This document shows positions 49,286-57,953 of a stretch of DNA of 64,000 bases, piece by piece (position 1 is the first letter of the stretch; each line of letters starts with the position of its first letter). A program made the translations under genes and the position numbers. This DNA is from Shewanella sp. UCD-KL12 (GTDB lineage: Bacteria; Pseudomonadota; Gammaproteobacteria; Enterobacterales; Shewanellaceae), in the NCBI RefSeq assembly GCF_001957125.1, contig NZ_MPHJ01000012.1, positions 62,001 through 126,000 of the forward strand, in the 5' to 3' direction. The notes beneath the pieces were generated by a model. That model worked only from the letters and a program-made list of their open reading frames with translations. It was not told where the DNA came from and ran no database searches.

Positions 49286-49412
49286 TCATTGATAGGCTTA
49301 CTTGGAATTAGCCACAAAATGCGTAACAGCTTTACTCATAAGCTCTATGCCTGTTTTGTCACAAGGTGGTAATCGGGCATCACTTTTCTTGATGGGTTCA
49401 CTAAGTCGAATA
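49286..49412 (-). pseudogene. Decayed duplicate of the 3' end of the ketoacyl-ACP synthase III gene
   Basis: Minus-strand sequence matches the end of the intact gene at 52130-53194. A frame reads [20 protein letters not shown], against [20 protein letters not shown] in the intact protein. The similarity covers the last ~30 codons and continues beyond the stop into GATAGGCTTACTT. One base is missing near the stop and no upstream part of the gene is present, so it is a remnant. Confidence 0.8.
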
Positions 49413-49509
49413 GTGCGCCATAGTAAGACGCTTATCTGACTCCCTGTGCTAATTCAATCCTAAGGCCTGCTTGAGTGACGCTTAGGCATTATTAAAAATT
49501 TTTTCATTA

Positions 49510-49774
49510 ATACCAATCGGTATAAGAAGGTGGTCAGTTCAGAGTTATTTTTGGCGGCTTAATTCAAGGCGAATGAGTGAGGGAATGGTGATCCCTTTCG
49601 AGCTTATTCAACACAGAAGTAGGCTGCCAAAAAACTCCTAGAAGGCGAGTTTTAGCACTTCTGATGCTGCGTTAACGAGCTTAAACGTAGAATAACTATG
49701 TCTCTTCACTCGTTGCCTTGTCTCACAAGCGCTAAACTCTCGCTGAATGGCCACATCTTTATACCGATTGGTAT
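49510..49774 (+). mobile_element. Dispersed MITE-like element, copy 4 (short form, plus orientation)
   Basis: A 265-bp copy bounded by ATACCAATCGGTAT and ATACCGATTGGTAT and lacking the ~50-bp module, like copy 2 but inverted. It lies upstream of the PhoX gene. Confidence 0.85.
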
Positions 49775-49898
49775 AAGCACCATCAATAATCAGGTTTTAG
49801 TCATAAATCTGTTTTGATTTCGTCATGTTAATGTCACTTACGCTCATTAGAGTGCAGCTCAGAATATGTCAGCAATTAGTCGTACTGAGGATATTATG

Positions 49899-51926
49899 AG
49901 TAAAGCAACGCACGATGGAACAGTCTATAACAAGAGCAATAATGAAGCCTTTTCAGATGTATTGGACAAGCATATCTCAAGACGGAGTATGTTAAAAACA
50001 GGAATGGGCGCTGCGGGATTCTCACTATTTAGTGGTATAGGACTCACTGGTTGTTTTAGTAGTAGCGACCCTAAGCCCGATCCCATTCCTGAGCTAAAAC
50101 TCGGATTCGATTCTATTGCAGGGGCAAAAAAGGATGCAGCAGTCGTGGCTAAAGGTTACTCAGCACAAGTGTTAGCCCCTTGGGGAACGCCGCTGAATGA
50201 TATGGCCGATGACTGGAAAAGCGATGGCAGCAATACGGCATTAGATCAGGCTAATTCTGTCGGTCAAAATCATGATGGCATGTACTTTTATTCGCTCAAT
50301 GACTCATCAACTGATGGCTTGTTATGTATTAACCATGAATATATTCAGCAAGAGGCGCTTCATCCGAATGGTCCTACTGTCGATCTGATCTCAGGTTTGA
50401 GAGATAGCACTGAAGAGATAAGAAAAGAGATCAACGCACATGGCATTAGTGTTGTGCGTATTCAGCTCATTGATGGCCAATGGCAAGTGATAAAAAATGA
50501 TGAGTACAATCGCCGCTTTACTGCTGCCAGCGAGATGAGGATAGCGGGGCCTTTATCTGGTCATAGCGAATTGATCACGCCATTTTCGCCAACTGGGGAG
50601 ATGATACGCGGTACATCGAATAATTGCGGCAATGGCTTTACACCATGGGGCACCTATTTGACCTGTGAGGAGAATTGGCCGGGATACTTTGTTAATCATG
50701 GTGAGTTATCGGAGCAGCAGCAAAGAATAGGTATTTCAACTAGTGGCGGGCGTTATAGCTGGGAAGATCTTGCTGGTGATGAAACCGAGACTGAGAGTGA
50801 GTTTTCTCGCTTTGACATCACACCCTCTGGTGATAGTGCGTTAGATGATTATAGAAACGAAGCCAATGGTTATGGGTATATCGTTGAAATCGATCCCCAT
50901 GATCCACAATCGGTTGCTGTAAAGCGTACTGCGTTAGGGCGTTTTCGCCATGAGGGCTGTGCTTACGGAAAAGTCGAAGAGGGCAAACCTCTTGCGTTCT
51001 ACTCCGGTCATGATGCCCGCTTCGAATATATCTATAAGTTTGTCTCTGATGCCCTTTGGGATCCAGATGACGCTGATCGTACAGACAGACTTGCAGTCGG
51101 TGCTAAGTATATGGATGAAGGTACTTTATACGTGGCACGTTTCAGTGAAGAGGGAGTCGGTCATTGGTTACCGCTTACCTTAGAGGGGGAGACAAAAACC
51201 GGTGGCACATTAGCGGATCACTTTAACTCTTTGGCAGAGATCATTCTTAATACTGCTGGCGCTGCAGATCTGGTTGGTGCTACCCCTATGGATCGCCCAG
51301 AGTGGACAACCGTCGATCCTATTAGTGGTACCGTTTATTTAACCTTGACCAATAATACTAAGCGTCAGGAAACCAATGTGGCTAACCCAAGGACTGATAA
51401 CAAGTTTGGTCATATCATTCGCTGGAACGATGTTGAAGACAGCACAGAGTTCAACTGGGACATATTTGTATTTGGCTCACCGTCAGACGGCAGTGATGAT
51501 ATCAACCTATCGGGGTTAACTGAATCAAATGAGTTTGCTTGTCCTGATGGGCTGGCCTTTGATGCCCGCGGTATTCTCTGGGTACAAACAGATAATAGCG
51601 GGGCAATGGAGGTAAAAGACAAGACGAATGACCAAATGCTAGCGGTCATTCCGACTCAACTGGTCAACAGTGATGGAGAAGCGGATACCATACACGCAGA
51701 CAATCAAAGCGAGTTAAGACGTTTCTTTGTGGGTCCAAATGACTGTGAGATCACAGGGCTTGCCTTCACGCCAGATCAGAAGAACTGTTTTTTGAATGTG
51801 CAGCATCCTGGTAATTGGCCATATAGCATGAATGCCACTGATGAAACACCGCAAGGGGAGTTGGTTCGTCCGCGCTCTGCTACCGTTATCATCCGCAAAG
51901 AGGATGGTGGAGAGATTGGCGTTTAA
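49899..51926 (+). CDS. PhoX-family phosphatase (DUF839), Tat-exported, possible lipoprotein
   Basis: A protein of 675 residues. The twin-arginine signal RRSMLKTGMGAAGFSLFSG begins at residue 29 and is followed by LTGC (Cys53), a lipobox-like site, so the mature protein may be a Tat-exported lipoprotein. The DUF839/PhoX body carries NHEYIQ, TSNNCGNGFTPWGTYLTCEENWPGYF, GRFRHEGCAYGK and ACPDGLAFDARGILWVQTDNSG, typical of calcium-dependent PhoX alkaline phosphatases. The start at 49899 has GAGGA five bases upstream; ATG 49866 is open but poorly placed. Transcribed alone. Confidence 0.9.
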   Translation, partial: SKATHDGTVYNKSNNEAFSDVLDKHISRRSMLKTGMGAAGFSLFSGIGLTGCFSSSDPKPDPIPELKLGFDSIAGAKKDAAVVAKGYSAQVLAPWGTPLNDMADDWKSDGSNTALDQANSVGQNHDGMYFYSLNDSSTDGLLCINHEYIQQEALHPNGPTVDLISGLRDSTEEIRKEINAHGISVVRIQLIDGQWQVIKNDEYNRRFTAASEMRIAGPLSGHSELITPFSPTGEMIRGTSNNCGNGFTPWGTYLTCEENWPGYFVNHGELSEQQQRIGISTSGGRYSWEDLAGDETETESEFSRFDITPSGDSALDDYRNEANGYGYIVEIDPHDPQSVAVKRTALGRFRHEGCAYGKVEEGKPLAFYSGHDARFEYIYKFVSDALWDPDDADRTDRLAVGAKYMDEGTLYVARFSEEGVGHWLPLTLEGETKTGGTLADHFNSLAEIILNTAGAADLVGATPMDRPEWTTVDPISGTVYLTLTNNTKRQETNVANPRTDNKFGHIIRWNDVEDSTEFNWDIFVFGSPSDGSDDINLSGLTESNEFACPDGLAFDARGILWVQTDNSGAMEVKDKTNDQMLAVIPTQLVNSDGEADTIHADNQSELRRFFVGPNDCEITGLAFTPDQKNCFLNVQHPGNWPYSMNATDETPQGELVRPRSATVIIRKEDGGEIGV

Positions 51927-52060
51927 TTAACAAGCGGGCACAATATTTGGTTTGTTGCGTCCGAGTTTACTTAAGTGCTATCAAGTGCTCTGGTAAGCTT
52001 TTGTTTTATAGTTGCTTATTAGCTATAAATGGATCTTGAAGCTAGATATATCCCGATACA

Positions 52061-52088
52061 AAAATACCAGCCGAGGCTGGTATTTTTT
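52061..52088. terminator. Bidirectional terminator between phoX and the ketoacyl synthase gene
   Basis: The stem AAAATACCAGCC / GGCTGGTATTTT with loop GA, flanked by A and T runs. It serves two convergent genes. Confidence 0.9.
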
Positions 52089-52129
52089 ATTTTAGCTTTT
52101 TCACCTATCGTCGATAGGCTTACTTATAA

Positions 52130-53194
52130 TTAGCCACAAAAATGCTTAACTGCTTTACTTACAAGCTCTATACCTGTTTTATCACAAGGTGGTAACTCTG
52201 CATCGCTTTCGTTGATTGGCGTGACTCTATCACCCCATTTGATCAATGCTGCTGCTGATGTAAGGCCAGCACCGAAGGCACAAGAGAGGATAGTTTGGCC
52301 TGGTTTGATCTTGCCTTGCTCTAATGCATCACAAATCGCAATTGGAATAGTCGCTGCCGAAGTATTACCATAATTAGCAATATTGACGATAGCTTTCTCT
52401 TTCGGGATCTTCATACGACTGATTAGCGTATCGATAATACGCTCATTGGCCTGATGAGGGATAACCCAGTCAACATCATCCTTAGACGTATCACACTTTT
52501 CGAGTACCTTAGTACTTAGTTTACCCATACCGGCAATAGCACGCTTGAAGATCTCTTGACCATTAAACTCAATGTAGAAGTCTAATGAAGCGGCGCTAAA
52601 CCTATCCATTGCAGTACCGAAACCTGCTTTAAGGATATCGCGTCCAGCGGGGTCATTGTTAAGCTCATAACCAAGTACACCAATAGGCTCATCAGTGGCT
52701 TCAAGTACGACAGCGCCAGCACCATCCCCAAAAAGAACGGCTGTTTCGCGGCGAGACCAATCTAAATAGAAAGAGAGTCGCTCAGCACCAATGACTAGCA
52801 CCTTCTTACACTGTCCACTCTTAATCTGCGAACTGCCTAACCCTAAGCCGTATAAAAAGCCACTACAAGCCGCATTGATATCGAATGCTGCGCAGGTTGC
52901 ACCTACGTTAGCTTGTACTGTTGATGCTATGTTAGGGATTAACGTATCAGGGCTGGCAGTAGCCAGGATGATCATATCAAGATCGCTTCCTTCAATACCT
53001 GCGGCAGCTAAAGCACGCTGCGCTGCAACTGAAGCAAGCTCTGAAGTATTTACATGGCTGATATGACGTTGACTAATACCCGTTCGAGGTTTGATCCACT
53101 CATCAGAAGTTTCGATAAATGTAGACAGATCATGATTTGTTAATGTGGCCGGCGGAACGCATTTTCCCCAGCCAGTGATTGTGGCGTACTGCAT
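52130..53194 (-). CDS. 3-oxoacyl-ACP synthase III (FabH-like)
   Basis: A 354-residue thiolase-fold condensing enzyme. The catalytic residues are Cys110 in [10 protein letters not shown], His247 in IPHQANERI and Asn277 in NYGNTSAA. FabH proteins condense acetyl-CoA with malonyl-ACP to start fatty acid synthesis. This copy is not beside other fab genes and has an extra ~30 residues at the C-terminus (after [10 protein letters not shown]), so it may be the secondary paralogue with other acyl donors. It is downstream of the GntR gene on the same strand. The last ~30 codons are duplicated as a fragment at 49286-49412. Confidence 0.88.
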   Translation of the reverse strand: MQYATITGWGKCVPPATLTNHDLSTFIETSDEWIKPRTGISQRHISHVNTSELASVAAQRALAAAGIEGSDLDMIILATASPDTLIPNIASTVQANVGATCAAFDINAACSGFLYGLGLGSSQIKSGQCKKVLVIGAERLSFYLDWSRRETAVLFGDGAGAVVLEATDEPIGVLGYELNNDPAGRDILKAGFGTAMDRFSAASLDFYIEFNGQEIFKRAIAGMGKLSTKVLEKCDTSKDDVDWVIPHQANERIIDTLISRMKIPKEKAIVNIANYGNTSAATIPIAICDALEQGKIKPGQTILSCAFGAGLTSAAALIKWGDRVTPINESDAELPPCDKTGIELVSKAVKHFCG

Positions 53195-53269
53195 GTGCTT
53201 TCTCTCAAATAAAAAAGCAGAACCTGATTGAGCTCTGCCTTATCTAACATAATAAACTAAGCTTAGCGT

Positions 53270-53301
53270 CTCTTAAGCTTAACGCTTTTTAAGCTTAAGA
53301 G
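53270..53301. terminator. Thirteen-base hairpin after the GntR gene
   Basis: CTCTTAAGCTTAA and TTAAGCTTAAGAG are perfect complements separated by six bases. They begin eight bases after the GntR stop on the minus strand. No clear T-run follows, so it may stabilise the 3' end or act as a site rather than terminate. Confidence 0.5.
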
Positions 53302-53308
53302 TAGTGAC

Positions 53309-53980
53309 TTATGCCACTTGCTGTGCGACTAGATCACGTATTGCGTTGGCGGCGTGCAAAATATGCGCACGTAGAAGTTCAGTCGCCTTTTCGGTGTCTT
53401 TGTTTCTGCAATAGGTGAGTAGATCTCTATGATCTTGCTCTGCACGAGGAATACCGCCAGCAAGTAACAGTTGTAATCGAATATAACGATCACAATTAGT
53501 GTTCAAACCGTGCACGACTTCTAAGGTATGCGGGCGTTCTGCTGCTTGGTACAAACAGGTATGGAACTGAGTATTAAGTTCACTCCATGTGCTAACTGCA
53601 TCTTCTTGTTTGAATGCAGACTCTAGCTCATCGAGCACTTTTTCAGCCTGAAGCAGATGCTCATCTTGTAAATTTGGAATGGCTTTAGCTAATAGGTCAG
53701 TTTCAATTAGGGCTCTAAGCTCAAACAATTCAGTAACTTGGTCAACTGAAAGTTCAGTGGCTGTTGCGCCTTTATGAGCTTCGAACTTTACTAGGCCTTC
53801 AGCTTCAAGTTGCAATAGTGCTTCACGAACTGGGATACGACTAACATTTAATTCATCGGCTAGTGCACTTTGACGAAGTGGCTCACCGGCAGCGATATCA
53901 CCAGAAAGAATTTTTTCCCTTAGCACCTCAACAACAACTTGAGTACGCGTTTTATGGATAATTGGTGTGGATCGGCTCAT
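53309..53980 (-). CDS. GntR-family transcriptional regulator, FCD subfamily (HypR-like)
   Basis: A 223-residue regulator. The winged helix-turn-helix spans residues ~10-75 (SGDIAAGEPLRQSALADELN, VSRIPVREALLQLEAEGLV). The FCD ligand domain spans ~80-215 (FELRALIETDLLAKAIPNL, FHTCLYQAAERP, HRDLLTYCRNKDTEKATELL), with Asp/His residues suited to metal-assisted ligand binding. Its position beside the hydroxyproline catabolic genes suggests it controls them; HypR-type GntR regulators do this in Shewanella as I recall. Candidate operators of the form ATTGTATACAAT occur at 57849, 57922 and 61551. Confidence 0.88.
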   Translation of the reverse strand: MSRSTPIIHKTRTQVVVEVLREKILSGDIAAGEPLRQSALADELNVSRIPVREALLQLEAEGLVKFEAHKGATATELSVDQVTELFELRALIETDLLAKAIPNLQDEHLLQAEKVLDELESAFKQEDAVSTWSELNTQFHTCLYQAAERPHTLEVVHGLNTNCDRYIRLQLLLAGGIPRAEQDHRDLLTYCRNKDTEKATELLRAHILHAANAIRDLVAQQVA

Positions 53981-54051
53981 AGTTCCCGTTTTTATCTATT
54001 CGTTATTCTATTTTATCCGACTAAGATTACCGTTAAAGCGGGTTAAAATAA

Positions 54052-54070
54052 AGGGAAACTATGTTTCCCT
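54052..54070 (-). terminator. Terminator after the semialdehyde dehydrogenase gene
   Basis: The stem AGGGAAAC / GTTTCCCT with a three-base loop, followed on the minus strand by TTATTTT, about 28 bases after the gene. Confidence 0.75.
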
Positions 54071-54098
54071 CTATTTATTTTCTCGTTTCATTTAATGA

Positions 54099-55676
54099 TT
54101 AAAAGCTAATCACTTTCGTTGCGTTACTTTTTAACTCATCAGGAAGCAAAGATTCAGGCATATTCTGATAACAGATTGGGCGTTCGAATCGCTTCATTGC
54201 TTGGCTACCCACAGATGTCGTACGGCTGTCAGTACTAGCTGGGTATGGTCCACCGTGGTTCATAGAGTGGCAAACTTCAACACCTGTTGGCATCTGGTTG
54301 AAGATAATACGTCCGACATTAAAAGCAACCGCTTCAATCAACGCCTGATTCTCGCTAAGTTCAGCTTCTTGCCCATGAATAGTGGCTGTGAGCTGGCCCT
54401 CTAGTTCAGTTGCAATCTCGAGCATTTGGTCTTTGTTTTCGCAGATAACGATAACCGCGCATGGACCGAATATCTCTTGCTGTAGTTCAGGCGTCGATAA
54501 GTAGTCATTTGCATTCACACGCACGGCAGTTGGGCGAGTGAGGTGATTAGCTTCAGCCGACTGTCCTTGAGCAACAAGTTCAACACTCGCATTTTTAACA
54601 AGTGCTTCAACTTGCGACTGGTAAGTGGAGGCGATACCTGGAGTAAGCATGGCTGCAGCAGGAAGGGCGGCGATATTTTCGGACATAGTAGCAATATATC
54701 GATTTAAAGCAGCACCTTCTGTCGCAATAATAACACCTGGGCTAGTGCAAAATTGGCCATGGCCCATCATCATCGACTGAACTTGAGTGACAGCGAGAGA
54801 TTCAGCTTGGTCAGATAAAATATCATTCAATAAAAATTGAGGGTTCGTTGACCCTAACTCGCCATAAAATGGAATTGGCTCGGGTCTGGCTGCACAAAGA
54901 TCGGCTAAAATACGGCCCACTTTTAATGAACCTGTAAAGCCCACGGCTTTAATTGCGCTATGGTTAACAAGGTCGGTAGAGACTTGTGGGCTAGCCCCTT
55001 GCACTAGGCTGAAAACGCCCGCAGGCATATCGCAGGCGATAATCGCTTTTTCGATTGCACGGGTGACAAGTTCACTCGTTGCTGGGTGTGCTGGATGGCC
55101 CTTAACGATGACTGGACAACCAGCCGCTAATGCTGAGGCTGTATCCCCGCCGGCAGTTGAGAATGCGAGAGGGAAGTTTGATGCGCCAAATACGGCGACA
55201 GGCCCAATAGGTAATACGCTTAATCGCGTATCGGCTTTTGGTAGTGGTGCGCGATCAGGATTTGCCAAATCAATAAACTTAGGCTCAAGTGGTGCACGTA
55301 ACGTGCTGGCGAACAGTTTTAATTGATTACAGGTTCTGCCCGTTTCACCTTGAACGCGTGCCATAGGCAGACCAGACTCAAGATTTGCCGCCGTGGTGAT
55401 AAGTTCGATATCAGCTTGAAGCTGTTCGGCAATGGCGTCTAAAAAGTCGGCGCGTTGAGTTGGGGTTTTGGCTCGGTACTGAACAAATGCCGATTTTGCG
55501 GCTTTAGCCGCTGTGTCTATTTCGGAAGCACTTGCATTGGCAAATTGCCAGTCAAGTTTATTATTTGCAATCGGGTCAAAGCTATTGAATGCATTAGCAT
55601 CGCCTGTCCAGCTGCCGTTGATAAAGTGCTTGCCGCTTAATGTAGAAGTCACTGTTGAAATCACTGAGTCTGTCAT
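54099..55676 (-). CDS. Alpha-ketoglutarate semialdehyde dehydrogenase
   Basis: A 525-residue aldehyde dehydrogenase that oxidises 2,5-dioxopentanoate to 2-oxoglutarate, the last step of hydroxyproline breakdown. Catalytic Cys310 is in GQFCTSPG and general base Glu273 in YGELGSTNP. Asn167 (GASNFPLAFS) and the coenzyme lysine in VIVKGHPAHP, whose following residues favour NADP, are also present. The Gly-rich loop is GFTGSLKVGR. The sequence matches the hydroxyproline-type (type III) KGSA dehydrogenase group. It is transcribed towards the GntR gene and lies downstream of the epimerase gene (59-base gap). Confidence 0.93.
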   Translation of the reverse strand: MTDSVISTVTSTLSGKHFINGSWTGDANAFNSFDPIANNKLDWQFANASASEIDTAAKAAKSAFVQYRAKTPTQRADFLDAIAEQLQADIELITTAANLESGLPMARVQGETGRTCNQLKLFASTLRAPLEPKFIDLANPDRAPLPKADTRLSVLPIGPVAVFGASNFPLAFSTAGGDTASALAAGCPVIVKGHPAHPATSELVTRAIEKAIIACDMPAGVFSLVQGASPQVSTDLVNHSAIKAVGFTGSLKVGRILADLCAARPEPIPFYGELGSTNPQFLLNDILSDQAESLAVTQVQSMMMGHGQFCTSPGVIIATEGAALNRYIATMSENIAALPAAAMLTPGIASTYQSQVEALVKNASVELVAQGQSAEANHLTRPTAVRVNANDYLSTPELQQEIFGPCAVIVICENKDQMLEIATELEGQLTATIHGQEAELSENQALIEAVAFNVGRIIFNQMPTGVEVCHSMNHGGPYPASTDSRTTSVGSQAMKRFERPICYQNMPESLLPDELKSNATKVISF

Positions 55677-55735
55677 ATTGTTCCCTGCTAATTGAGTGTT
55701 CTAGCGTAAGCTAGGCACAGAAAATTTGTTGTAAA

Positions 55736-56737
55736 TTAAGTAACCTGAAAACCGAACGCGTAGGGATCACTATCATCTATAGTTATAGAGTTTTGACCTG
55801 TGATCCGGGCCCAGCCCTGAATGCTTGGCATGATGGCCTTATGTCCGCCAACGAAAGTGGATGATTCGATGCGACCGACAAATTGACTGCCTATTATGCT
55901 TTCGTGGGTATAGCTATCGCCGACATTCAATTTGCCCTTGGCAAAAAGTTGAGCTAATCGTGCACTTGTACCTGTACCGCAAGGTGATCTGTCGATGGCT
56001 TTATCGCCATAAAATACCGCATTAGCACCATCTGACCCTTCACTGATCGTCTCACCTGTCCACAACACATGGGATACACCTGATACCGTTGCATCATCTG
56101 GATGCACACACTCTAATTGTTCATGTGCTATTTGGCGTACTATCGGGCTCCAGCGGAGGATATCGGCAGCGCTCCATTCACGAAGGCCTGGGAAGTTAGC
56201 TTGTGGCTCGACGATGACATAATAGTTACCACCATATGAGACATCGACTTTTAGCGTGCCAAGTTCAGGGATATCTAAAATCACATCTTGATGGGCAAGA
56301 TAAGCGGGGACGTTGTAGATCTTTACCCAATCGATTTTCTCACCAGTTTGTTGATAATCAATGCTTATCTGACCGGCAGGAACATCGATAATGAGTCTAC
56401 CTGGAACTTTAGCTGTCAGTAGACCAGATTCGATAGCGGCGGTAATCGTCCCGATCGTGCCGTGTCCACACATTGGAAGACAACCACTGGTTTCGATAAA
56501 TAAAATTGAGGCGTCGGCATTATCACTACAAGGAGGATACAAAAAAGCCCCCGACATCATATCGTGGCCTCTGGGTTCGAACATCAATCCTTTACGGATC
56601 CAATCATACTCATTAAGAAAGTGTTGTCGCTTTTCACTCATGGTGTTTCCCTTGAGATTCGGGTGGCCACTGGTGACCAAGCGAACGGGGTTTCCACATG
56701 TGTGAGCATCGACGCAAAAGTATGTACCTTTTAACAT
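55736..56737 (-). CDS. 4-hydroxyproline 2-epimerase (proline racemase family)
   Basis: A 333-residue PLP-independent epimerase converting trans-4-hydroxy-L-proline to cis-4-hydroxy-D-proline, the first step of the pathway. Both catalytic cysteines are present: Cys90 in PMCGHGTIG and Cys253 in RSPCGTGTSAR. The two-Cys active site distinguishes it from the dehydratase at 57954. It lies between the semialdehyde dehydrogenase and the deaminase on the same strand. A perfect hairpin at 56792-56817 separates it from the upstream deaminase gene. Confidence 0.93.
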   Translation of the reverse strand: MLKGTYFCVDAHTCGNPVRLVTSGHPNLKGNTMSEKRQHFLNEYDWIRKGLMFEPRGHDMMSGAFLYPPCSDNADASILFIETSGCLPMCGHGTIGTITAAIESGLLTAKVPGRLIIDVPAGQISIDYQQTGEKIDWVKIYNVPAYLAHQDVILDIPELGTLKVDVSYGGNYYVIVEPQANFPGLREWSAADILRWSPIVRQIAHEQLECVHPDDATVSGVSHVLWTGETISEGSDGANAVFYGDKAIDRSPCGTGTSARLAQLFAKGKLNVGDSYTHESIIGSQFVGRIESSTFVGGHKAIMPSIQGWARITGQNSITIDDSDPYAFGFQVT

Positions 56738-56791
56738 CTAAACCTTACTCCATTTCCTGTAATTTACGTCACACATATCGATATACAGTCA

Positions 56792-56817
56792 CTAAGCTTG
56801 AGTCTAGTCAAGCTTAG
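56792..56817. promoter_or_regulatory. Ten-base hairpin between the deaminase and epimerase genes
   Basis: The arms CTAAGCTTGA (56792-56801) and TCAAGCTTAG (56808-56817) are perfect complements with a six-base loop. There is no T-run on the minus strand, so it may be an mRNA-processing or stabilising structure setting relative expression of the two genes. Confidence 0.4.
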
Positions 56818-56836
56818 CGGCTTGCGTTTATCGATA

Positions 56837-57751
56837 TTAATCCAGGTTGTACTTATCTAGATCGATGCGAGTATCCATTGCTTCTTTAATGACTTTTTCA
56901 ACATAAGCACGTTCGTCACCTATCAATGTCATACGTGGCATACGTACATTTTCGCTACCACGGCCAGCAATTTGCTCGGCAAACTTGATGCACTGAACCA
57001 GCGTTGGAATCGTATCTAGGCGTAATAAAGGCATAAACCAGCGGTAGATCTCGCGAGCTTCTTCAATACGGCCAGCACGTGCTAGCTTAAATAGGGTGAC
57101 AGATTCACGTGGGAATACGTTAGTAAGTCCTGAAATCCAACCCGTTGCACCCAATAAAAGGCTTTCAAGGGCGATATCATCAACACCACAAAGGATGTTA
57201 AAGCGATCACCAAACTTGCTTTGTAATTCAGTCAGACGGCGTGTGTCAGTGGTAGATTCTTTGATGGCAACGATATTCTTCTCTTCTGCAAGAATCATTG
57301 TCATCTCTAAATTGATGTCAACACCATAACTGACAGGGTTGTTGTAGATCATGATTGGCAGCTTTGTTGAACGAGCAACGGTCTGGTAATGAGCAACAAC
57401 CTCACGGTCAGTACCGCGATAAACCATAGCGGGTAGTAGCATTAAGCCATCTACACCTAATTTCTCAACATCTTGAGCATAAGTAGATGCCAATTCTGCA
57501 GTGTTTTCAGTACAACCAGTCAGAACCAATATACGTCCTTTGACTGTCTCTACTGTGTGCTTAATAAAGTCACGTTTTTCCTGTGGACCCAGAGAAGCAT
57601 TCTCACCAATAGTGCCTAAAGCGATGATACCGTCGATACCATCTCTAATGAGATCTTCGAGCATACGTGCGTTAGATTCATAGTTTATTGAACCATCATC
57701 ATTAAACTGTGTTGAGATTGCTGGGAAAACACCTTGCCAATTTACTTTCAT
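56837..57751 (-). CDS. 1-pyrroline-4-hydroxy-2-carboxylate deaminase (DapA superfamily)
   Basis: A 304-residue TIM-barrel class I aldolase-like enzyme that deaminates pyrroline-4-hydroxy-2-carboxylate to 2-oxoglutarate semialdehyde. Schiff-base Lys164 is in VAIKEST and the proton-relay Tyr136 in IYNNP. GTIGENASLG near 46 replaces the GTTGE of true DapA. Position within the hydroxyproline cluster and length support the deaminase role rather than dihydrodipicolinate synthase. It is the first gene of the minus-strand operon, divergent from the dehydratase gene, with a palindromic operator in its promoter. Confidence 0.92.
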   Translation of the reverse strand: MKVNWQGVFPAISTQFNDDGSINYESNARMLEDLIRDGIDGIIALGTIGENASLGPQEKRDFIKHTVETVKGRILVLTGCTENTAELASTYAQDVEKLGVDGLMLLPAMVYRGTDREVVAHYQTVARSTKLPIMIYNNPVSYGVDINLEMTMILAEEKNIVAIKESTTDTRRLTELQSKFGDRFNILCGVDDIALESLLLGATGWISGLTNVFPRESVTLFKLARAGRIEEAREIYRWFMPLLRLDTIPTLVQCIKFAEQIAGRGSENVRMPRMTLIGDERAYVEKVIKEAMDTRIDLDKYNLD

Positions 57752-57848
57752 GTCTAAGACCTCTATGCGCTAGTTTTGCTTTATATAAAAGATGTACACA
57801 ACCGGAATAACGCATCTAAACTTGTCTTGTTCCGAAATCCTATAGTAT

Positions 57849-57860
57849 ATTGTATACAAT
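57849..57860. promoter_or_regulatory. ATTGTATACAAT palindrome in the divergent hydroxyproline promoter
   Basis: A perfect 12-base palindrome in the 202-base gap between the divergent deaminase and dehydratase genes, of the kind bound by FCD-type GntR proteins. The likely ligand is the regulator encoded at 53309-53980. Confidence 0.65.
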
Positions 57861-57921
57861 TTTTAGGGGAATAAAAGCCCCGTTGGATCTTTATTATCTT
57901 TGTTGTCGTTAAATACTATAT

Positions 57922-57933
57922 ATTGCATACAAA
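57922..57933. promoter_or_regulatory. ATTGCATACAAA, second operator-like site
   Basis: Differs from ATTGTATACAAT at two positions and lies about 70 bases from the first site, 20 bases before the dehydratase start. Two sites in one divergent promoter suggest shared control of both operons. Confidence 0.5.
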
Positions 57934-57953
57934 CTATAAGAAAGGAGTAAGCC

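Noticed and set aside
56837-57751. Biosynthetic dihydrodipicolinate synthase (dapA)
   Set aside because: The GTIGENASLG segment and the hydroxyproline gene context point to the catabolic deaminase.
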